This document shows positions 21,161 through 30,608 of a stretch of DNA of 38,049 bases, piece after piece. The translations under genes were made by a program, and so were the position numbers. How positions within the stretch are numbered: the first letter of the stretch is position 1; every line of letters starts with the position of its first letter. Source of the stretch: Hypsibius dujardini (taxonomy: Eukaryota; Tardigrada; Eutardigrada; Parachela; Hypsibiidae); NCBI GenBank assembly GCA_001579985.1, contig LRSR01009305.1:1-38049 (forward strand), given 5' to 3'. The notes below the pieces were generated by a model. It made no database searches, had not been told where the DNA came from, and saw only the letters and a list, made by a program, of their open reading frames with translations.

Positions 21161-22087
21161 GTACTACCGGTTTAAGGGCAGTGTTTTTAATGTAATAATT
21201 AAGTTAAACACCTTGCCTTCATTTGGAAGACTGTTTCTTGGGTTCCCTCGAGTCTGCGTCGGAAAGTGAAAAAAACCAGTTGGCATGTGATGTTCTGCCA
21301 CAGTACGAGTAGATTGGCGATTGGCTAGGTGGTGACTCGGAACGCCCCTTTTTGTTTGAGACCAGTAAAGGAGTGGCTTGAACTATAGCCCTCCAAGGTT
21401 GTGGCCATGTGCGTGCATAGGAATGCAGCCACTGGTACCATGTTTGCAGCTCATCAACAGTCGCGCAGTATACCGTAAGGAATCACGTGGCAGAACGTCA
21501 CTGAAGATACTAGAGAAGAAATGTATTCAAGAAGTTAATTCACAACATCGCAGAATAGCAGAATGCTCAAAACATAGCGAAACGCAACACCACGCGCTAA
21601 TTAAAAAGTGAGTTTTCGTACATTCGTAGGGTCGAAGAGCATTTATCATTCGTTTATTTATTTATTTACATATCATTGCAATACCATCGTTTCGGGGGGC
21701 TTCTGATCCGACAAGTTCAACGTTTTTCCCAGAATTGCTATACATTCCACAAAAAAATATGGAAATGGTATGAATGGAATTCTCTATCATTTCACCGAAG
21801 AAGACTCAATTTTTAGACAAAAGCGAATGATTATGTATGCAGCCTAGAAAAAAATGGAGAACAGCTTATTTTATGCTCAAGAAATTGGAGGCTCATCTTT
21901 TTTGCTATTAGGAACTAACAGATGTGAACGTCTCACCTACAGGTAGTCTCACATGCATAACTAAATCTCTTTAGCTTAGGTACTGTATTACTGAAACCAG
22001 AGAAGGACAACTTTCTTGACAATTTTTGCCCAGCATTCCAGTGAGAAAGACATACGACACAAGCTGGGATTGTCATGCTGATTTCAG
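21161..22087. other. Intergenic, nothing recognised
   Basis: Inner flank of block A' before the membrane protein gene. It has a TTTA-type run near 21,652-21,667 and no convincing coding exon. Confidence 0.35.
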
Positions 22088-23617
22088 TTAGGTAAAAATG
22101 CTAATAAAATCGCCGATTTTCTTGCCAGCATCGAGGGCTTTGTCGACAGCACTGTGAACTGCTTCAACGGTTTGGGTTGTTTGTTGAACGGTCTGTAAGT
22201 CCTGATTAATGCCCGCACACGTTGACGTTCCGGTAATTATAATTTGCTGCTGCACCGGCGGTGGATACTGCATCACTTGAACGGGTGCCGGATTATATGC
22301 CTGCATTCAGGGAAGCAAAAACTCAGATTATTCATCTTGTTTTCTTAATCTTTTGATGAAATAAAAGTTCGAAAAATGTATGTTAAAAAGAGTATTACCA
22401 CGTTTGAGCAACTAAATTTTCCAGTTTTATGTTTATCGAAGTAACAGTTAATTTTCAGTATCTTTTTTCGTTTATCTAATTGCTTAAGCGGTGCTTTGTT
22501 AAAAAAAGTCACCGAAAAATTAAAACTAGTTACAACTACTTTGGGTGTGGTTTTAGTGCAGTTTTCTAACTTAGGGAAGAATGGCGACTTTCTCGACTGA
22601 TTGGTATGATGAAATTTTTTTGCTGGATGCCTGTCAGTACATCACAGTTTTTTAGTTTGTACTTGGGTGTGGAAACTGCATCGGTTGGTTCTTGAAAAAA
22701 TCAGATGAAATGATTTCCCTTATCATTTTATGCTGAAGTGCGGCACTTGGTTGCTGGATACGGCTAAAGTTGTTCAGAATTTTATGCTTCTTCATGGTAA
22801 AAAGGCCGAATTTAGGAAACAATTTTGTTTGAGTTTTTTACATTATCACAATCACAATTTAAATTGATTGGTATCATTAAAATGTGTTTTTGGATGGCAA
22901 GGGGCGGAGCCGTTGCTCATCTTTTGAAAAGACATTGCATGTGTCTGTCATTCAACTAAATAATCACTCATGACTCCACCCTCTTCTCTCCACCCGTTGT
23001 CCAACTTGTTGTGCTGATGCTAATTAATTTTAAATTAAACTTTGAGTGGCAAGGTGTCAATACAGGTGTTCGTCAAACTCATTACTTAAATTCGGTATTT
23101 TTCCAGTGAACAAAACAAAAAACTGCATCAAATTTAGGGTACATCAAACAATCAAATACCGGAAACAAATGCAATTGACAAGGACGGACTTTTCCTTCCA
23201 ATTTTTTTGTAACAGCAAATGAAATTTCCACTTCCATACCCCAACTAAAAAACATGGTATATTGGTAAGAAGTTTTGAAAAAAAAAACCATTCTTCCCCA
23301 AGAAAGTTTCGTTTAGTCTTGTCAGTTGTACAGTTGTACCTGTATCGTCAATGATTCCGGTTGTGATGGGATAGATCCGTACTGGGGCTGCGGTTGCACC
23401 GAATAGGGTGCCTGCTGATATGGAGCCGGAGCGGGCAGTGTAAGCACATTACTGTAACAGGAGGTAGGAGCGGCATAGACCATATGCGGCAGGGCGACAG
23501 TGGCGACCGTTTGAACTTGGGTCTGTTGAGTTCTTCGGCAGGCGAGGCACACAACTACGATGAGAATCGTTATGGCCGTAAGACTCCCCAACCCTATGCC
23601 CACCATGGATCCGATAC
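22088..23617 (-). CDS. Single-pass membrane protein with Pro/Gln-rich tail, 3' exons only
   Basis: Two minus-strand exons are clear: 23617-23340 and 22300-22088, joined in phase 0 (ATACAG|GTACAA ... ATGCAG|GCA) across a 1,039-base intron, together 162 residues. The first encodes a membrane helix (MVGIGLGSLTAITILIVVV) ending in CLACRR, then a tail rich in Pro, Gln and Tyr (PAPAPYQQAPYSVQPQPQYG). The second continues with PAPVQVMQYPPPVQQ and ends in a polar stretch with amphipathic repeats. The helix followed by a basic stop-transfer and a proline-rich cytoplasmic tail resembles Shisa-like adaptor proteins in layout only; I do not assign a family. Upstream exons with signal peptide and ectodomain must lie beyond 23,617 (the acceptor reads CTTGCAG) and were not found. 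The gene sits between inverted arms A' and A''. Confidence 0.6.
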
Positions 23618-25382
23618 CTGCAAGTTTGGATAAAAATATACATGACGTCATTCATGTACGAGAATGTGAGAAGATTTTCGAGTTTGGAAGCTCGCCGGCG
23701 ATAACTATCAAAAATAAATATTTTCTTTGGAGAAATCTTTTCGTTTATTTGTTTTGAATAAATGATGCTAGAACTTTTTCCCTCCGTGCGTTGGGAAAAA
23801 AACTGTATGGCAACCTAGGAAAGTGTGAGTTTTTTTTTTAACCTGAAGGCTTCTTATATGACAGTACTTTACAGTATGCCTGTAAAATTCGTATGTTTTA
23901 TTAAAAAATGTATTCAAAAGGGGTCGTTTATCACTAGGTTTTGGGCGATTGTCTAACCAAGGACAAAATCATCTCCCAAAAGCGGTACATACTTGACATG
24001 CTGAAAGGGTTACGTATTTAATCAGAGGAGAACTTGACCTCGGTCCGACAAAAAGTCGGCAACTACGGTAGTTAGGCAAAAGAGCAAGCTGTTGTAGAGA
24101 GAAAAGCGAAATTATAATCTACAAGGCAGTAGTTCAACATTCAGATCTCAAACTAAGCCCAAAAATGTTGTTGAAGCAACGAAGTAGGCTAATCGTCCGG
24201 GACTCATAATCGAAGTTGCAGTTACAGTGGCGTGCCGCATCACAACGGATGCACGGGATGCGTCGCATGACGAATCCCGCTATAGATCCGGACACGGCAA
24301 ATTATCTCTTTGCGGCACGGTTTGTTTTGCGATAGGACGTTTCCAAATTTGTTTGTGTCCGTCCATACCTGCGAAGGGTTTAGAGACAGTCTATTGTTCT
24401 TAACGGACATTCGTTTAGTGTGCGTCACATTGTAGCAGGCATACTTTAAACAAACATTGCAGTATGATATGTTTACGTTTACCGATCATCTTTTCCGGTA
24501 ATTCGTGTCACTCTAGGCGCCAGTCGCATACTCACGCGGAAACCAAAAGGAATGGGTATCTAAAGGCACGGCATACCATGGCTTGCGAATGCATCCCAAA
24601 GTGCTGTTCGGAAGTGGTAATAGAACAGAGCAAACATTTTTGGGTCCAATGTTCTCTCACCTGTGAATCTTTCGTCTGTAATCGCAAGAGCAAACACTTT
24701 ATATAACGAATGCTACGTCACTTCACTGGTTATTTTTTATCATACCGACCACGCCCACTTGGAATATAGTTAGAAAGTGGGCGTGTCAACGATATGAGGT
24801 TTTTATTCCTATTTGCCGCGTTAGGTTGGCCGTTTTATTATATAATTTGATGTATTGTAAGGAAGCTTTGCCGTGTAGTAAGGCTAATCAGCTGCAGCTG
24901 TTACCGTGTAGAACTTAAGTAACAAATGTTCGATATATTTCTATCCAAAATTACATTTGAAATCGATTGGCATTAGTCGAATGTTTTTCCGTTCTCAGGG
25001 GCGGAGCTATGACCAATTCTGTAAAAATTTGAAACACAGATCATACCGCTGACCTAACAGGGACTGCAGTAAAATTAACAGTGAGAAAAATACTTTGACT
25101 AAGTAAAAGTATTTTAAACTTTGTGCTTAACAAAACTATTGAAATTGGCAAGATCTTTTCCATTTGCAGACTTTTCAAACTTACTCTGGAAAACTTCAAA
25201 CTTCCAATAAAATTGGTGTTATAAGTGGTACTCCGTTTGGTCATCTTTTTAATTCAGGGACTAAAAATGGTTATAAGCTGCTTTGTTACGCAATATAAAA
25301 CGGTATTTAGACAGTAAATTTAACCGTTATCGATTTTAACCGTATTTCGGATAGTGTTTTTCGGGAGGGTCCCAGTATTACA
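23618..25382. other. Upstream region of the membrane-protein gene, exons not identified
   Basis: It probably contains the missing 5' exons (minus). A minus-strand open stretch at 24,240-24,428 with spaced Cys is a weak candidate. A short hairpin lies at 24,739-24,797. Nothing else was recognised. Confidence 0.35.
24739..24797. repeat. Hairpin with 11-bp perfect inner stem
   Basis: CACGCCCACTT (24,750-24,760) and AAGTGGGCGTG (24,775-24,785) pair perfectly, with a weaker outer continuation of TCATA on the left and TATGA on the right. It may be a tiny foldback element or a regulatory palindrome. Confidence 0.5.
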
Positions 25383-25386
25383 TTAT

Positions 25387-25669
25387 TAGGGACGTTTAAG
25401 CAAACCGGCAAAGCATAACGTAAACTTAGGCGTAAGGCCCGCTAAGTTTACGCTTACGACTGGATGTTTAAGCACTCGGCGTAAGGATCTGGGCGTAAGG
25501 TCCAAGAGCAGAAAATTTCAAGGAAATCATTCAATTTGGCCAGGGCGAATTCTGAAATTTTCTTATTCCGTTCTTACGGCGAAACTTAAGGCCCATTGCC
25601 CCATAAGTCAGCCCGTGTCCTTAAGTTTACGCTTACGTTACGCTTACGCCGACTGCTTAAACGTCCCTA
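25387..25669. mobile_element. MITE, family 3, with TTAT target duplication
   Basis: The 16-base ends TAGGGACGTTTAAGCA and TGCTTAAACGTCCCTA are perfect inverted repeats, flanked by TTAT at 25,383-25,386 and 25,670-25,673. The 283-base interior is packed with GGCGTAAG / CTTACGCC units in both orientations, so the subterminal parts also pair. There is no coding capacity. The exact duplication could be TTAT or shorter because the flank is AT-rich. Confidence 0.85.
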
Positions 25670-25673
25670 TTAT

Positions 25674-26136
25674 CTGGTATTGCAATCTCTTAAGGGCCCG
25701 AGTATTTTGCTGAAGACATGCGCGAACGGGCTATAATAACGCAAGCGATGGAACACATCCTGCATCTCGTCTCGCTCCTGCATTCAGTTTGAACAACGGA
25801 CCAACAGGAAGACTATCAAAATCAAACCCCTTCCGAGAAGGTAGTTCAATCTGAGATTATTATTAATACAGAATAAATGTATAATCTTACAGTTTCAATC
25901 ACTAAATAGTTGTTCGTCGCATATGGAACGAATTGGCGAAAGATAGACCCTAAACCCGGTCCATGAGTTCCTCCATGCTCTAAGATTCTACCCCAAACAG
26001 AACCAATCACATCTAGATAATCACATCTGGATTAATTGGGAAGACATCAAGCCACATAAAACTATTTATATTCCAACGTTTGTACTTGTCAGTGTATCGA
26101 AGCAAGGGATCGTGTTATACAGAACAAGCCGTACGT
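25674..26136. other. Intergenic, nothing recognised
   Basis: Between the MITE and the astacin relic at the edge of block A''. No exon or repeat was recognised. Confidence 0.3.
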
Positions 26137-26267
26137 TCCAATTCCAGGACCAGGACACTAATAATCTCAATACATAGTACGATTACGGCTCCATCATACA
26201 CTAAGATATGCTTGTCCCGACGTTTTCCATTAACCCCAACGAAAGAAGTACGATTGCGATGGCGTGA
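26137..26267 (+). pseudogene. Astacin metalloprotease relic, second copy
   Basis: The order FQFQDQDT, NLNT, stop, YDYGSIIH, stop, then FSINP matches the Met-turn exon piece at 29,313 (FQLYDTDNLNT...DFGSIMHY) and the inverted relic at 21,156. One frameshift and two stops make it non-functional. Its right part is shared with block A'. Confidence 0.6.
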
Positions 26268-26847
26268 TTCGTCCGCCTGTCCCATCTCTGTCCACTACCA
26301 AACCGGCGAGATCTAAGGAATCGATTAGCATAAAGCTTCGCCGTTTTACTAGATCGCGCTCTGGGAAGGCGTGTTCCGGGGGGCGAGACAATCGGGAAAT
26401 TACCCTTGTTTTACCATGCCTTGTGGTACTGTTGCGAGTAGACCACAAAATCTTACAGCTGAGCTAGCTCTTTTCCCAGCAATAATTCTCTTTTCAACAC
26501 GATGCCAGCAGATACACATTCTCATCACTGCCGAATACGCTAGATGTTCCCGTTAACATTAATTATCTCATTGTTGTTACTCATCTCGCGGGCGTTAAAG
26601 TAGAACGATATCCGGGTTTCCGGCTGTCGGGTTAGCCGCTTATCGATACTGCAACAGTGTTAACAAGGGGATTGGCAATACGGGGTTTGTTTTCCCCGAC
26701 GGATGTTTTCCACTCATCAAAGGTTGGGTTGAATTGCGGACTGAAGCATGCTGACCAAATTTAGACAATAGGGTGTTCCCAAACTTATCGGTAGGTCAAT
26801 GCGTATAAACAGTAAACAGGATGTAAAACGAAAGACACGCGAGATGG

Positions 26848-26853
26848 TATAAA
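26848..26853 (+). promoter_or_regulatory. TATA box of defensin-like gene A''
   Basis: TATAAA about 130 bases before the ATG in the shared GAGATGGTATAAAA context. A GATA-like CTTATC lies upstream at 26,639-26,644. Confidence 0.6.
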
Positions 26854-26981
26854 ATCGGTGAACGTTGTTCGGCTCTTCATTCCTTTTCGTGCTTCTTTAG
26901 CTTGTCGCCGGCTACCCTCTTCTTCTCAGTTTCCTTGCTTTAGGTAGATATTTCGGCCCGTCTGCACCTCGTTCGTTCAAA

Positions 26982-27287
26982 ATGCACAAAATGGCGGTAA
27001 TCTTCGTCGCTATGGTCTGCCTGTTGTCCGTTCTCCAGACAGGTAAGCAACCTAAAAGTTTTGCAGTTTTTAATTTCCAGTCACTTTCGATCGTCTACAA
27101 ATATATCATGCCGGCCGATCTTGTAGCTAATGCGGATTCCTGTGGCTGCCCCTTCTCGCCACGGAAATGCATTGAAAACTGCGAGAAGAGAAACTATTTT
27201 GGCGGTGCTTGTCACGGATTGGTAAACGCCGTTTGTGGCTGCCGAAACTCCAATGGCCAATTGGTCAGCATCGCCAACACCTGCTGA
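26982..27287 (+). CDS. Secreted eight-cysteine defensin-like peptide, copy A''
   Basis: Exon 1 is 26982-27042 and exon 2 is 27127-27287, with an 84-base intron (ACAG|GTAAGC ... CTTGTAG|CT), giving 73 residues. The protein equals that of the minus-strand copy at 20,398. It has a signal peptide (residues 1-20) and a mature peptide of about 52 residues with eight Cys in the CS-alpha-beta spacing. Compared with copy A the signal exon has no base change and the last 18 residues are the same. The segment between the first and sixth Cys and just before it holds all nine replacements, mostly changes in charge or size (for example Gly to Asn, Gln to Glu, Thr to Ala). The promoter region is intact. Confidence 0.75.
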   Translation: MHKMAVIFVAMVCLLSVLQTGKQPKSFAVFNFQSLSIVYKYIMPADLVANADSCGCPFSPRKCIENCEKRNYFGGACHGLVNAVCGCRNSNGQLVSIANTC

Positions 27288-28079
27288 AATTAAATCCCAA
27301 AGGCGCACTAGCTCACCAACAAGTGACTCTCTTGAAGCTGATCCGCTACTATCCTGTATTCAAATTAAACAGCTCGACTTGTATTAGAAGCGAAATCGAA
27401 CGTCATGAAAAATCTGTTGTAGTGTTGCGCAGTAACTGATCAGGCCTTTTGGTAACATTAGCGGCATGTGATATGAATAAAGTACAATTGGTTCATCATG
27501 TCACCACAATTACTTAATAATGGAGGTCTACCATCGCTCGCAGTTGCTAATGGCAACCCGATAAAACTCTCCCGCCCCTGCCACGCGTTGGAATAATCAT
27601 TCTGTCCAGTGCTGCCGGATTTACGTTCGTAGTTCGTAGTGCATTATATCTGTGCTGTTCATACGTGAACTGGAGAAAAATTCTGCGTTAAAGCGAAGCT
27701 CCTTAAGAGCGAGCATACATTCAAATCGTTCCATCGAAATCCCAAACATTTCACATTTAAGTCCTCCATTTAGGCATCGTACCCTTCTGTACCGATCTTG
27801 GTGAAGCTGTTGCGATAAATGAACGGAAATTTGCAATTGAGATACAAGCTTTAAAACTGTCCTTTGTCACACTCATCATTAATGAAGTTATTATCAGGTT
27901 GCGTCTGACCTGAGTGAGTTTCTGAGAAGGGCCTTGGGATTTCAAAATTTTTAAACACACCAATTTACCATCACATTTGGACTGTTCGTCAATGTTGTGA
28001 ACCTCCAATTGGTATTCATTAATAGGGAGCTTATATTACACTCTAGCAAACCTCAAACTTTATCGCAAAATCAAGATTT

Positions 28080-28262
28080 CAAAAATGTTTTGAAACCCCG
28101 GAGACCTTGAAAATCAGACCTTTCACGCCCCAAAAGTTTCAAAGGACCAAGAACATGAGGTTGAGTTTTGGATTCAATCTTGAAAAAGTGCTTTTCGCCC
28201 CTTTGCCCATTCCCTTATCCTATGTTAGTGGTCCTGGTTCCGATTTATAAAGACTCTAAATG
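28080..28262. mobile_element. Degenerate partial MITE, family 2
   Basis: The interior TTGGATTCAATCTTGAAAAAG and the end GGTCCTGGTTCCGATTTATAA match the family 2 elements at 12,777 and 19,551. The left end is missing. The right end lies where block A'' stops resembling copy A, close to the place the element holds in A. Confidence 0.55.
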
Positions 28263-28278
28263 AACTATATTAGTAAAA

Positions 28279-28493
28279 GTCTGTATTTGGGCTCACACTC
28301 CAATTAGTCGATAAATTGGCTCACTCGTGGGTTTCTCTTTGATGGCTGGTGCTTGATTGTTTGATTTTTTGTATTATGTCCTAGAATTGCTATAACATTT
28401 CTGGAAATCAAACAATTAAGCACTTGTTATCAAAGAGAAACCCATTAGTGAGCCGATTTATCGACCAAGTGGAGGGTGAGCCCAAATACAGAC
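28279..28493. mobile_element. Foldback MITE, nearly full-length hairpin
   Basis: GTCTGTATTTGGGCTCAC at the left end pairs with GTGAGCCCAAATACAGAC at the right. Pairing continues inward through TCGATAAAT, GGCTCACT, GGGTTTCTCTTTGAT and ATTGTTTGATT, giving arms of about 95 bases around a short loop near 28,386. Arms differ at only scattered bases, so it is fairly young. It is non-coding. Confidence 0.85.
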
Positions 28494-28814
28494 TTCTCAT
28501 ACTGTATATACTTATGGGTATACCTGTAGAACGTAGTCAAAAAAGTAATCCCTCGCTAAACGGTCTTCAGACGTCATAGAACAATCTATCATTCTGGGCG
28601 CGATGCAACATATTGAGTCACGATCGTGCATCCTGTTTCAACGGAGAACGGATCAGACCAACAACTGTCTTGTAATAACCGGAAAGTCTAACAGGTTAGT
28701 TGAATGGGATGGATATATTTCATCTACAAATGAATATGTCGTAAAACTCGTATCCTGATGGGAGACGTAATTCAACAAAAAAACAAATGACTAAGTAGCT
28801 GCTGCTGGTCACGT

Positions 28815-29581
28815 TTGGGACGATCTGGCGGTCGTCAGCAGTTTAACTTGGACCGGAATGGCTGTATCCAACACGGTGTTGCTATCTATGAACTTTTGCA
28901 TGCCTTGGGCTTCCGCCATGGGCATAGCCGGTCAGGTCGGGGCGATCACGTCGTGGTCAATTGGATGAACATTCAACGAGGAAAGAGAAAAAATGTGAAT
29001 GAGCAAGACACTTGGAAGGAAATGTGTCCACTCTGAAGCCGTCGACTATTCCGATTGCATTTCTTCTGAGAAAATGCAGCTCATAAAAGATTAATGATCA
29101 CCTCCGGCTCATCTGATCTTGGTCCTCGGACATTTCGTTTGAATAATTAAGCACAATTTAGGACAATTGAACGAACTGAACGCCCCGGGCTGAACATTTC
29201 TTGAACCGAACATCCGAAGTCAAAACGATGGAATAGCACTCCTCGTTGAACATCTTAAATTTATAACGATTGAACGAACCGAACACCCCGAGTTGTGCAT
29301 TCCTTGGAGCAGTTCCAGCTGTACGACACCGACAATCTTAATACACCCCACGACTTCGGCTCCATTATGCACTACGCTGTTTTCGCCCCGCATTGTACCC
29401 CAAATACAAGGGTTTCACCGCCAAAATTGGCCAGAGAGACGGTATGTCGGACGGCATAGCGGATTTGGATGTCCAAAGGTTGAATGCACTTTATGGCTGC
29501 CCTATCTCTACTACCACTACTACTCCAACGTCATCGCCCACATCTAGACCTGTGGCGCCATTGATATCCCGTAAGAGTTGA
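28815..29581 (+). pseudogene. Astacin-family metalloprotease pseudogene
   Basis: Astacins are secreted zinc endopeptidases. Piece one (28815-29036) carries LGRSGGRQQFNL, NGC and the zinc region YELLHALGFRHGHSR...VVVNWMNIQ, where the family reads HExxHxxGFxHExxRxD. The first zinc His is Tyr (codon TAT at 28,887), and Glu of the HE pair in GFxHE is Gly. Piece two (29313-29581), after an AG acceptor, carries FQLYDTDNLNT, the Met-turn GSIMHY, then after a frameshift YPKYKGFTAKIGQRDG and LNALYGC, followed by a Thr/Pro-rich tail. The lost zinc ligand, the frameshift and the stop after piece one show that it is dead as a protease. A diverged direct repeat of about 40 bases (about 29,164 and 29,268) fills part of the gap between pieces. 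Confidence 0.8.
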
Positions 29582-29716
29582 TGGCCACTGTCTTGGTGGT
29601 CGGCCGGAACGGTTTGACTCTTTACATAAAATATAGGTTTAACGGTAAAGTTGTACAGAGATAGTATTGTAATGATTTACTCATGCCTAATTCATTTTGG
29701 GAAGTATCTGTCTGAA

Positions 29717-30088
29717 TCAGATGCTCGTTTATGGTCCGTATAAGCCAGCACGAGGACCAGGGGGGCAGAAGGGCAAGAGGCACGTTTTAAAAACCTAAAC
29801 TCAAAATTCGGTTTACATTCCGTGACTGTTTAGAAACTTATAGGGGTATGGGGGTCTGACTTTTATGGCCCCGGGATTACAGAACATTAAAAAAAACACC
29901 AGTTTTTCGCTCAAATTAGAGGTTTGTGTGCGTTTTGCCCCTTTGCCCACTTCTGGCCCTACCATTACGGGGTTTTAAAATAATTAGTTTTAAAATAAAA
30001 TTTTAAAATAATCAGGGACATGAAGCCCTGGCCCTAGCACGAGGGGTAGTGGTTCCGATTTGTAAGGACCCTATAAACGAGTCCCTGG
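29717..30088. mobile_element. MITE, family 2, diverged copy
   Basis: The right end GTGGTTCCGATTTGTAAGGACC, then ACGAGTCCCTGG, matches the family ends. The left end (ATGCTCGTTTATGGTCC) is shortened. The interior shares GCCCCTTTGCCCA with the degenerate copy at 28,080. Confidence 0.6.
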
Positions 30089-30184
30089 TCCAAGCTGAAG
30101 TTACCATCTGTCACCGTGATCACTTCTATACGTGCTATATTTTACCCTGCGGCTGACACGTGACAACACTGCTAAAGTTACGAT

Positions 30185-30400
30185 ACGTTCATAGTCCGTA
30201 TGAAAACGCCAGAAAGCCACTCGAAAAGGGTTAACTCAGATCCCTTTGCTAGACCGACAATGAACGTCTTTCTAACAATGTCAGAAGGACTCTCAAGATT
30301 AGTGTTATTTTGGGACTTGGTCTGGCAAGAATTGTCTACTATGCCAGAGCAGACGATCTGACACTTTTTGGTCGGGCATCTGACCCGGACTATGAACGTA
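30185..30400. mobile_element. MITE, family 1, copy 2 (about 215 bp)
   Basis: Left end TACGTTCATAGTCCG and right end CGGACTATGAACGTA are perfect inverted repeats of 15 bases (30,184 and 30,386 onward). The interior is collinear with the copy at 1,287. A TA may be the duplicated target. Confidence 0.85.
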
Positions 30401-30608
30401 GAGACTTCCTCCTAACCTTCTAAAAGTACGCGGGTGTGTTCTGCTTACCGTCGGCAAAAACAACGCACCTTGCAAGCTCCATATTTGACTTGAGCAGAGG
30501 CGTAAAAAGGCACTGGAGCAAAACCACCGCTACCTACTTAATTAGCAATTAATTACGAGAGATTTTATTTTTGTTAAATTGGTGAAAGTGTGAGTCAAAA
30601 GTCAAAAC

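Larger units (their letters stand above)
26178..27885 (+). repeat. Duplicated block, copy A'' (direct; carries a defensin-like gene)
   Basis: From 26,371 to 27,419 it is the apparent perfect inverted partner of A'. From 27,420 to about 27,885 it instead continues in homology with copy A (for example GGTGAAGCTGTTGCGATAAA), which A' lacks. It therefore mixes very recent identity with A' and older homology with A. Confidence 0.9.

Noticed and set aside
24240-24428. Minus-strand 62-codon frame considered as an ectodomain exon of the membrane protein
   Set aside because: It has Cys residues but no clear splice pairing in phase with the 23,617 exon; left as a weak candidate only.
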